A stretch of 64,000 nucleotides of DNA from Patiria pectinifera. Lineage: Eukaryota; Echinodermata; Asteroidea; Valvatida; Asterinidae. The position numbers and the translations under genes are program-made. Every line of letters starts with the position of its first letter. Within the stretch, counting starts at the first letter, position 1. Positions 46,901 to 58,900 of this stretch are shown in pieces. The notes under the pieces are model-generated. The model was not told the origin of the DNA. It was given only the letters and a program-made list of their open reading frames with translations, and did no database searches. The DNA is taken from the NCBI GenBank assembly GCA_029964075.1, contig CM057129.1:25969430-26033429 (forward strand). Direction: 5' to 3'.

Positions 46901-49900
46901 CCGTTCGTTTCGGGCAGTGTAACATTGCCACGCAGCAATTTCAACTCGCGTACTCTTTAAATTTGCAATTTTTCAAACTGCATCAATTTTTAATGTAGCT
47001 AACAACATTCCCCAAAGGTCAATATAAATGACGTTATCATAAGACGATCAGATTCAAAATTATGACCCCTTCAATGATTGCGGACTTTCTTTTTTTGCGG
47101 TGTTTGTATAAGGTATATAATTACACAAAGCACTCTTTGAGAAATTTCTGACTTAACATCGGAACTGCAATATCACAAATGCAAGTCGGGATGGCACAGT
47201 GGTTTCTTTCCTCGCCTTCCACCTCTATGGCCCGGGTTTCGATTCCTGCCCTGGTCCACATGTGGATTGGGTTTTCAGTCATTGCCAGATTACGTGGGTT
47301 TTCCCCAGAATATTCCTCTCCTCCTACCTCAAAAACTGAAATTTCTTCTCATTGTCTTTAATCTCTACATGTTTCTTATCAGGCTTGCAAGCTACAGTGC
47401 CTGGGGAACTTTTGAGGATTCGGCGGTTTTAGTACCAGAAATATAATAATAATAACTTATCCAAAGTTCAGTGTTTAAGGTGATTATCCAGAGGCAAATA
47501 TGTCATCATGCAACACATCAAACCACACAAACATGAATGTTTCTCTGATCAACTTACTGTGTCATCAGCTGATTCTTTTTCCGATCCACCTTCATGATGT
47601 TGGGATACATGCCAGCACACAGCGACGCTTTGACCACAGCCCAATTCTCTGAGTTAGTGTTGAGATCACGGATGTCTCCTGGACCACGGGCTCTGACAAA
47701 CCCAGAGGCTCTGAGCTGACCGAGGAGCTGAGTCCTTGAAAGAATGAAAGCAAATCATACACGCAGCTATACATGACATCATCTAGTCAAATCTAAATTC
47801 TAAGAACATCTCCAGAGGAAAAATGGAAATAGAAATGTCAGGCCTTGAATTTGGGAATTTTGAGGGCAAGGCCACTTTGGCCTTGAATGGAGTAAAATTA
47901 TAGAGGGCGCCAAGGCCAGTTGGGAGGGCACCAAGGCCAAATTAATATCTGCAGAAGGGGCACAGAGGCCGGCTAAAAAAAAATGCGAATTTATATTGGC
48001 GATCATGTAGTTTATGGCCCCTCTTTAGTTTCGATCAAATTTGAGTCAAAGGTGTTTTTATCATTCAAAAAATTACTTTTTCAACCTAAAGCAGACTTCT
48101 CTCAGCTTATATGGCACCTGTTTTGTAATTTTGAACACTTTTTGGGGATAGAAATTACGTTTTTGTAAGCGGTTTTATGGTTGGTGATGTGCGATCACCA
48201 TCTCTATTTTCGTGTTGCGTTTTTTCGTTGTCGTTTTCCCTCCAAATTCCCCTTAAAAATTTGAAACCCTTCCTTCTATCTATAACCTACATTCATGTTC
48301 TTAATGTGGCTTAAAAGTTGATTTTGTTCTCTTGGGGAATCGGGCCCATAATTAATACACGATCGCCATTTACAATGTCCGCTTTTGACAATCGGAATTC
48401 GGAACGCCATGTGTACGCGTGTTTTTACTATGCCCCGAGCTCGTTTGCCTCGTACACGAACATCAATGTGTTCTGTATGTACCGCGCATGCAAGCACTGA
48501 GAAAAAGAAAGTCTGTTGACTGCACGTAAGATCTGCCGTACTTACTCCTGCTGGTATGTGTGTGTACGAATACAGACATATATTTTTGCGGCGGGGGTGT
48601 CGCTACTTGAAGTATCGGCACATACAGGAACTGGAGATTCAGTTGTCAGTGTACATTGTACGTGTGTGTACATCATGTACAGTGGGGAATCGCCGGCGTT
48701 TGGCCAGCCGGCCACGGCCGTACTGCGCGCGTGTGATTGATTCGGCGAGATATTAAGACAACTGATCGGGCTGGCATGGCATCGAAATACATTGTCAATG
48801 TGTGGAAAAACAACTGGAATCAAGGATTGAAGTGGTTTTAATAGGCTGATAGATGTTTTTGCAAAAAGGGCACGACGGCCAAGGTAATTATGGGGCAAGG
48901 CAAAACTGGCCGTGAAGACAGGGATTTTTTGTGGGGCACCTCGGCCAGTAAGAAGGCATCGACGGCACTGGCCGTCGTGGCCGTCGTTCAATTCAAGCCC
49001 TGAAATGTATTGAAGAGTCAGAATCTTTAACCCTAGCAGTGCCAGAGGCAAAACAGTGCACCAGGTGTCAAAGTCTGTGGGAGCTTGCTGTATTGAGCCA
49101 TCAATACCAGTGCATAAATGGCCAATTCTGAGGCTAGTCCCATCAAACAATGCCACAGTTGTATCCTGCTGCAGTTGGTGACCACAGACTCTGAGGCAAG
49201 GTGACGTCGAGTTTTTTGACCTGTTTGATCTTGCTTTACTGAGCAGGCTTGTCATTTTGTCAAGTGTTGCATGTTGCCGCATTTAGGCCCCCCCAAAAAT
49301 AGTTCTGCTTCCAGTTTCCCTACCTACCCTAATCTGACAGCCCCTACCCTAATATTTTTTTATGGGAAAAATGAGAAACAAGCACCAAAAACCATCAATT
49401 TCTACCTTTTACCCTTGACTACACGCACACGCCTCCGTATGATCGTACACAAAAAAAATTAGCAAAAACAATAAAAAATTCCTACCTACCAACCCTATTT
49501 TCGAATGCCATGTAATTGGAAGCAGAACTTTTTTTTTTGGCCTTAGCAGGGTTCGTCCAAATACCCTAGGGAAGGAGGGATATTTATATTCTACTCTTTA
49601 GACTTGGTACCAATCTAATGGTTTCTCCTCCTCATTTAAAAGGAACATTCTATATCATCTTCTATCTATCAAAAGGTTCTTTCGGCTTGCTAGTTACAGT
49701 GCCATTGTTGAATATTAGGTTCATTGCAAAACGGAATACAACAATCACACTACCATTATTAATTATAGAATAAATAAAACAATAAATCAATTGACCCTGA
49801 TTACCTCATGCCAACAATCATTTCCATGGTTGCCTGTGACAGGAAGTTTCTCTGACAGAAGTTTCTCTCCCAGCCGTCACTGCGAGCTCTCTGCCAAGCC

Positions 49901-52900
49901 TGTGAAAGACAAAACACGGACAGACAAACGTAAGATTGGAAGACAGTGGCTTTTTACTGTCTGTGCAACAGCGAACTACATGCTGGGAAAGTGTGACATC
50001 ATCTCCTCCCTATAGGTCAGACTCATTTCCTCGACAATGGTTCATGGACATTCCTTAACCCTCCCTTGCAAACATACATTCTGTGCTAGTCCTTTCAGTC
50101 AAAATCAACCAAGTGACTGTTTTCAACAGTTAAGAATTCCCAGCCTACATAAAGCAGGAGTGACTGGCCGGGACTGTTTAAGTAGCTTTGTACAGCTATG
50201 ACAAAATGGGGTGCTGCGTAGCACTAATGAAAACTATTTTCATTTTATACAGCTATGCATTAACTCCGGGTGAGTGATAAAACAGCTGTAGACCACAACT
50301 TCCTGTTTTGTCCGTTGACCCAGTTTGACTAGTCACAGTGCCTGCTTGACATTATGATCTGACTGCTGGTGACTAGCCTTTGTTAAAAGTATAGCAGGGG
50401 AAGTGGAAGTGCATTTTGACTGTCTGTGACTGTTTACATAGTAGGAGGGTTAACAACGCATTACACAGACAGCAACTGGACATCCCACTTTTAAAGAACA
50501 TTTTCACAAATTAGTACCTGAAAATGGTTCACTGCCTTTCAGCAGATTGTCACCACACCAGTTACAACAAAAGTTGTAACTTTTTGTTTCAAAGATGAGA
50601 ATCAAGCCAATTATGGAACAGATGCACAGCAGCCATAGTACAGTGAAACCACAGTGTTCACTAAGCCGTTGCAGTGCGCTTGAACCAGTGTTCTTGGTTG
50701 CACCGAGTTGACCTCCAAGTGATGTCATGACTACATAAGTGAACTTTTCAGAAAGAAAACATTTTCCACAGAGTGTAACCTAATTCCAACTGCATTTAAA
50801 ACAGCTTCTGTCACTAAATTTAATTAAGAAAATTTCTAAACATAAATAAAACTGATATTACACTTCCAATTCTCAATAAATATACTTGACCGTACCTGGA
50901 AAGCTCTTAGCAATGCCATGTGATCACTGAACGTAGTGGCAGCATACTTCTTACGGACAGCCATGGCAGCACGCTTTTGAGATGGATGATTAGGCAGTAT
51001 GACTGCACACACAACAAAGACAAGCAAAGTGACGTGTCGTTAAGAATTTTATGAACATGTTGGTAACGTTGTTATCCCAAGAATGGGATGTATTCTCTTG
51101 ATTCAATCCATAAAATCATAGCTCTCTAAAAGACCCAACCTGGGCTATTATATAAAGATTGAAGACCATATTAATATTTACACAATGCAATTACATGACA
51201 TTGAATTATTCGCCCCAACCCACAGCTCGGTTGCAACGCAAAAACCGAAATTTCGGGAGAGGGTCAATGAACAACTTTACTCAATTATGGTCCGAGCCGG
51301 GAACTGAATTGGTGAAAGGCGAGCACTTTACGCATGGGTAGCTAGTGCGTAAAGCGCTCGCCTCTAAGCACTGTGGCCCTGGTTCGTTCCCGGCTCACCA
51401 TTTGTGAGTACAAATGTTTGTTGGTTCTCTCCTGTGCCACAAGAGTTTTTCTCCCTCTGTAAAAATCAACACTTTCAATCTGTGCCTCTGCTCCGTGGTC
51501 AGATATTGGTCGTATGGTGGCAGCCTAAGGCGCCTTTACATGCCTTCGGCTCGACCATGTTGTAGCTGCGTCCTTCGCAATTCAGCTTCTCAGCTGCGAG
51601 TATGATTAGTTCCCCCACCCCCCCCAATTATTATGACAAGGATTTATTCAGACATTGTTAAAGCAAATAATGAACATTTAACATTCGTGCAATGGAAAAA
51701 GAATAATTTCATTTGGTAACAGATGGAGTGTTCCATTCCATGTGTTGAAGCCGATTGGAATGGCACATATTCAATCTGTCACGTCATAAAAATTCTTCTT
51801 ACCATTGCACTCATACACATTCATTATTTGTATACTTTCCAATGTAAAATGATTTGATTATGTTGCTTTACACAAATTAGCAACTTGTTCTAACTAGGTA
51901 TTATTTCTTTGATACAGTTGCAGATTAAGAGCCACACCTACATCTACTCAAAACACAAAAGAGGCAAAAGGCATCGATCACCTAGAAAGGATGCATTGAC
52001 AGAATTGTTTTTTGCGACTGTCATACTTGTCTCTCTGAATACTTCCCCTTCTGTGAGAAATTCTAACTCCAGTGTTACTCACATGGATCCCTGTAGGCCA
52101 GAGCACACACGATGGTCAAGACTGGATCAAGGCACTTGAGTACAATGGAGTACAGCACCATCTTGCCCAGTCGCGGCTCCAATGGCAAATCAGCAAGGTG
52201 ATGTCCCAACTCAGTCATATCTTCCCAGTTATCTATTGCATCAATGGCCTACGGAAACAAGGCGTAAAGTGTTTACACTGTTTCCCCCGACCGTTATGCA
52301 TGTAATTATTCTCATATCTCCCCAGTTATCTATTACATCAATGGCCTATAGGATCAAGAATACCTATATTCCGTTACCCCTTACCGCCAGGTATATAATC
52401 ACTGTCATTTATACAACACCTGAATAAATCCCCGTCATCTGATTGGTGGATCATTGATCACGTTATTGAATTATTCATCCCAACGCGCGGCGGCGGCGCG
52501 CAGTGCACAGTGCAATGGAAGTTCCATTGCACGGTGAATAGAACTTCCATTGCACGGTGTCATTGCTGCTGGCGGTGGCGCTGTTTTAAATCGAGATTAC
52601 TTGAATATAATGGTTCTCAACCTGTTGAACAGTTTGCATAAATTAAATATGATGAACCTCCTTGTCAACCTTTCAAACAGTTTTAACCTGAATAAATTGG
52701 CTATTTTTATAAAAGTCAACCAATAAGATGACAAGGATTTATTCAGGTGTTATATAAAAAAATAATAATGAATGTTTCACGTTCGTGCAATGGAAAGAAT
52801 AATTTCATTCGGTGACAGATGAAATGTTCCATTCCACTCCGCGACTTTTCATTTGTCACCTCATGAAATTATTCTTACCATTGCTCCCACAAACATTCAT

Positions 52901-55900
52901 TATTTGTATAATATCTTCCCAGTTATCTATTGCATAAGTGGCCTATGGGTTCCAAAAGGGTTACACTGTTACCCCTGACCGTAAGGCATATAATATTTCC
53001 TTGAACATTTTAAGGCATCACAACACAACTGAGTAAAGCACCAATTATCTACTGTAACACTGTCCCATGCAACATGGGATGGCTCACAAAAATGTTTAAA
53101 CATTAAAAGCCACTGAAACACAATTCTGACTCTTCAAAATGTTGCCAGATACACATCATTTCTGTGGTTTATACCTTCAATAATTGCACAGCGTTCTTCA
53201 CTATGAGAGAGGCAGGTGGGTCAGGTGCTTTGGATAGGAAATCAGCAATGGTTGAGTTGATTGGTGCCAACAGCTTGGTGTGTAGACACAGCTCCTTGAA
53301 AATAATAATGGAAAGGGGAAAACTTGTGAATTAAGCACAACAACATAAAAATCTTGGTTGCTGTGTGTTGACCTGGTGAAATAAAAGACGCGTTGCAAGA
53401 ACAAAAGATGGCACTTTTTACCACTTTCAAACACACACTCTTGTTTTACTATACTCCCGAGGACAATGCTTTGTGTTTTCCTTTGTCCCTGTAATATAAC
53501 ACTCTCCCATAGACTAAGCACACAAACCTACTACAGAGGACCGTTTTGAACAAAAGACCCAACTCCCGAGGACTGAAAGGATCTGTTGTTCTCCCTTTGT
53601 GTGTCGGTCCTCGGGGGTTATGTAGAACATGTACATCGCGTGCGTGTACTCCTTCGCGCATGTATGGCGCGAAGTACCTACGATTTATTCTATTCCGACA
53701 AATTCTGTTCTGAACATGCACAAACTCCAGCTTTGCCGCACAAGCATCAGGTGTCATCGGAATGTCCCACCCAGTGGTCTCCCCCACCTCGCCCTTTGCA
53801 ACCATTGAGGGACTTGCTCTTGTATTACATACATCATGAGGACAGCAACTCAAAGAGAGAACACCAGATTCTTTGTTGTCCTTGGGGAGTTCATCTTTTC
53901 TTGAAAACAGTCCTCGAACGTAAGTGTGAGTGCTTAGACTATGGGAGAATGTTATATTATGGGAACCAAGGGAAAGACAAGGCCTTGTCCTCAGACATAA
54001 TGATAAAATCAACCACTTTGTTTATGGAGTCAATAATGTGTTGAGTAGATGTTTGAGTTGAAATTGTCATTTTGAGAATTAGTTCTATCTCTTAAACTTC
54101 ACAAGAGATTCAAAAGCGTAAATCTGTGTTGGCGAGTGGGGTGATGGGGAATTACCATACGGCAAATCCTAAAATTCCCCAGCTGTGGACATTTCATGAT
54201 ACAAATGTACTTGTAATGGAAACTTGTGGGCATACATCCCTCAACCTTTCATAAAGTAGGGCAGTGAAAGCAAATGAAAACTATGGCCCATTCCACAAGT
54301 CAGAAAGTGGGAGGAATCCCGGATTTACACCAAAGTTCAATAGAGAATAAGACAACTTTATGGAACAGGAAAAAGGCAACTTTACCTGCAGAGGCAGTCT
54401 GAGAATCTCAGGTGTCTGGAAGTCAGGAAGACTCTTGTAGCGAACTCTACTCATCAAATGGAAGCACATACCAGGTCTACATCTACCTGCCCTGTAAGTG
54501 TACACAAGAAACAATCATTGGAAAATAAAATTACATGTAAAAAGGCTAAATTTTAGAGTCAAGTACGTGTGAGCTATTTTCAGTTGTGATATCAATCAAA
54601 GGGATTTTTAACTGGTAGAAAGAGGCAATACACATTTTCAGTCTTTGGAAACTGATAGGTGGGTCTTTCCACAGTAATAGGGCACTTTGAGAAAAAAAAA
54701 GAGAGTTCATGAAGAGATAGCAACGAACCAAGATCAAAGCAAACAGTGAAAGAAGTCACAGTTTTCAGATCTGCCTGTACTAATCTCCCATAGTTAAAAG
54801 TAGCAGGGATAGACACAAGTGTGACAAACATGTCCGTCCCCGTTACGCTCCTCTATGGGAAATTTGTACAGGCATCTCTGTTTCTGACACATTTTTAAGG
54901 CCCGGTAAATGTGTTGAAGGGATCCAAAGGACATTGGAAGTGGATCTGGATCCTAAAATTCCTTTTTTCCCCCCTCCCATGTCACACTTGTGCACCTCAA
55001 GGGCTAGTTGAGAAAGTTGGATTGGACAGACTCAGAGAGTGATCAAAGTCTTCAAAACTGGACCAAAAATTCAAATGTACAGCAGTATCTAATATCTGAT
55101 CGATTAAAAAAAAAAAAAACGTTATTGACTTACCTTCCTTTTCTCTGCTTGGCGCTGGCTTTTGAGATCCAATTACTTTTCAGCATGGAAACTGAGGTGA
55201 GGGCATCAAAGGATTTCTGAGGAATACAGAAATAAACACTTAAATTTGTCCATGTCCATCAAAGGATTTCTGAGGAATACAGAAATAAAGTCTTAAATAT
55301 GTCCACGAAATTCAGTAAAACTTGTGCGTTAAAAGTTGGCTTTTGTAACGAACTGTTGATAGGCAATTGTACTTTTAAAGGCACATAGGGTCATTTGCAT
55401 CCATCCCAAAAGTAACCAAAACAATTATTATCAAAAAGCTTACTTGGATTAAAGATCGTACTGGTACTGAACACGCCATGAAATTATTCCATTGCTCTGA
55501 TTTATAAGAAATCAATAAATGTAGGTGATTTCCAACGATCAGTAAATTTACTGATTTTTGGAAATAAAGAATTTTAAAAAAAATTAAAATAAATAAATCG
55601 CATTTTGTGATTTAAAGGGCGTGCATTGTTTTTCACCGTTTTCTCCAAAAGTGTAATATCCACCGAGTTGAAAGTTGAACAATTTCCAGATTAAATTTCT
55701 TCAGAATATCTCCAACTGGTGCCAAAAGCCTGGAACATTTCAATGTGCTTACGTTCTAAATGATACAAACCTCTTTGACTTTTCCAGAATCCAAAACAAA
55801 AACAACGTCGTTGATGGTTACACTTGTCTCTGCGATATTTGTGGACAGCACCTGCAGAGAATTGTTTGAAAGGTTTATTGTCAAATTATCTTATCTAAAA

Positions 55901-58900
55901 ATGTGAGATATAAATCCCTTTAATTTGAAATAATTTACCACACAGGGAGAACTTTCAGTTGGTGCTTTATAGCCATCAAATGAATTTTGGCAACACTCTA
56001 TTCAATAATAGGTTTTGTCCTTCACCGACGTATAAACACTTTATACTCAGTGTGTTTTCCCGAGTGAAAGTGAGAAAAAAAATCACTCGGGTGGGACTCG
56101 AACCCACGACCTCCTGCTTTCTAGTGCAGACGTCTTACCACTTGACCACCGAGCTTGCCGGGATCGGCTGGCTGGTTCGAATCTGATGTAGCAGCGGGTA
56201 CTGCAATGAAACTACTCATAAGATGGAATTTACATCGGGGTGATGTAAATTCAATATTAGGTTAGATGTTATCAACCTAATATTGAAATTACATCACCCG
56301 ACGCAAATTCTATCTTAGGAAGGGCAACACTCTAAATAGGCTAGCTAAAAGTATATGTAACTTAAGAAAATTGCAAAACTTTTACTTGCTAAATTATTTT
56401 TTTTTAGAACTTTTTAGAGAACATTAAAAACTCCACCAATGATATTGGTAGTAGTTATTAAATAAAATGTAATTGAAATGCAGAAAACTGATTTTTGAAT
56501 TTATCCGAATAATTTGCAGAAAACTCTAATGAATATCATGACTTTTTCCACCCACTGTTAACATTTTGAATTTTGATCTGAATAATTTCATCCAATAAAC
56601 TTACAATTTTCCTGACTCCTGAGGGTGGTTTTCTGAACACTTTCTTCTGGTCAGAGCTCTGCATCGATGAGTGTAACGTGTAGACTTGATAATGGTTACT
56701 GTCTGCAAACCTTGCATCATCGTTGAGGAGTATGTCCCTCAAGGCAACGATGTCATCGTAGCCTGGTAGAAACACGAGGATTGCACCTAATGAGATAAAC
56801 AGACAACTAATATCAATATTTTAGCTCCTTTTAATGTATTCACTACATATCAAGGCGATATACAACATTTGCTTTTCCTGCAATTTTCAGAAACTGATAG
56901 ATTTGAGGGTTAGTATTTTATAGCAAATATTGTTACACTGACCTGTTTAAAGTTTTGTGTTCATAGATGCTGGAAAAACCAAGATAAAAATGCTGTCCTG
57001 GTTCCCTGACCCTACCTCAGATGAAACAGAGCAATTTATAGATGTCGGGGAATTATCAGGTCATGGAACCAGACTAGCTGGCTTGCACCGATTCATGGAT
57101 ATGTAACTGATTACAAACAAAATGTGGACTAACTAAATTTGGTAAGTTGGGGGCAGTATTTGTGAAAAAAGTCAGTTTTTCCAATGATGGTCGGCCAAGG
57201 AGAGTAATGTGTAGATGCATGTGCTTGGCCAAATTTAGACAAGTACGTTTAAAACCAACCAAGCTAGGGGCCTAGTGCCAATAATCAGCTTGGGTCATTA
57301 TCGGCAACCAGGACCCTGGCCGGTTTTAACGTACTTGTTTAATACCAGCCAAGCATATATTTATTCCCATTCATAAATATCTTTCAGTCAGAAAATCAAA
57401 ACAAGTCAAAATTATAAATTTTACTCCAGGTTTTGTGAAACACCCCTCTAGCTATGTTTACGGTATGTGCCTCGCGCGGGTAGTACTAAAAATCTATATA
57501 TGGAGATTGGCGTGCGCCGCACAATGTGGTGCAGAACACAGTGGTTTCCCGGACAAAAGTGTTAAAAAACCAAGTAAATAGAAGATGCCTTTTTTGGACT
57601 TGAAATACAGAGCTTGTCTCAACAGCTTGTGACAACATCACAGTCTTTATCAAGTGGCGTTGTTGAGGCCCTCACGTGTCCCGTCACGTGACCAAGCTTG
57701 GCCACACGACAGGAGGCGGTCGTACATGTGGGCCAGCTCATACCCTCCATCTCTGTTCATATGGGGGCAGTGCCTGCGGATTTCTACTGCCTCATGGATT
57801 TTGCGTTTCCAGAAGTCGTCCTAGCCAGTTGATAATGACACCGTGATGGTGTCACAAGCTCCTGATACGAACTCTGTAACTCAAGTCCCAAAAAGGTACC
57901 TTCTATTTACTTGATATAATAATGGGACCGGAAACGAACTTTGTTTAAAACCAGTCAGTGTTTTATCAACCGTTTGAAAACCACTCACACGACAGGCTCT
58001 CGACCAATAGGAATGGGTAAACTGTCTCAGGTATTTACAAATCATGGTTTGACACTTCTTAATTCCTCACCTTCTTGCGACTTATCGGAGATGTTCGTCA
58101 ACAATGCCAGGATAAGATTCAAGTCGACTCTCTCGTCATCGAAGCTGTGCTGGTACGCCTGCAAGAGTTCTCTATCTTCAGCACTGATGTCCGCACTGTC
58201 TTTAATCAAGTCCGATTCGTCGTCGACCTCCACCTGCATGTTGGTTCTATGACAAACACAAATAATGCTTCTGATTAAAACTGGAGAGCAGAACACGAGC
58301 TATCTGGTTGAAGAGCTATTGTGGACATGGGGGAAAAGAGGGCAGCCCAGATTGGGGTTTGAATAAATTTGGGAGATCACCTTTTAGTGAACAGCTATCA
58401 TTAGACAGAACAGAAAGAGACATAAACCAGCTTTGGTTCTTCGTTTCCTGTACATCGCAAAAGGGATGAGACATGATGGCATTCTTAAATATTTTTATTA
58501 TTTCTAATGCTGACACATTAAATTTTCTTTTTATTTATTTCTGACTAGTGCAGTGCCCGTCTAAAATGTGCATGTTCTGATTTATTTCTGATAATAACGG
58601 TTTTCATAAAATTTTATAAAATTTTATTTCAATTTTATAAAATTTGTATTTATTTTCAATTTTCATTGTGTCCAATGATTTCATATTAAATGTATATAAA
58701 GCACAGGCATTACTTTAATTTTCTTGGTATTTATTCTAAGTCATTATTACGTTATCATATAAAGTTTTTTGCTTGTAAGATGTTATAAATGTAATATTTA
58801 AGGATCCAGGCCCCGTACAAGCCTTGGCTTTCGCTTGGCATCTGTCTTCCACGACCCTCTGTCTCCCTTTAAATCTGATGTCTTTATATCTTTAATGTGG

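Larger units (their letters stand above)
53175..56786 (-). other. YTHDC2: YTHDC2 helicase C-terminal RecA module exons
   Basis: Exon 56605-56786 carries motif IV ([18 protein letters not shown]) and [14 protein letters not shown]. Exon 55771-55851 has motif V ([20 protein letters not shown]). Motif VI is split between 55134-55216 and 54386-54491 (KQRKG, then [11 protein letters not shown]), its Arg codon divided by the intron. Exon 53175-53294 starts the HA2 part ([20 protein letters not shown]). All residues normally needed for ATP-driven 3'-5' unwinding in these motifs are present, so an active helicase is expected. Confidence 0.9.

Noticed and set aside
48542..49282. 246-aa open frame on the minus strand
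   Set aside because: It lies in a YTHDC2 intron and has no domain I recognise and no matching splice sites; probably repeat-derived. A protein search would decide.
53449..54044. Two opposite open frames of 187 and 152 aa
   Set aside because: They run through the arms and loop of an inverted-repeat element, share no known domain and lie inside a YTHDC2 intron.
56075..56165. Functional tRNA gene on the minus strand
   Set aside because: The B box and T stem are good, but the anticodon stem does not close and the acceptor stem lacks a base.
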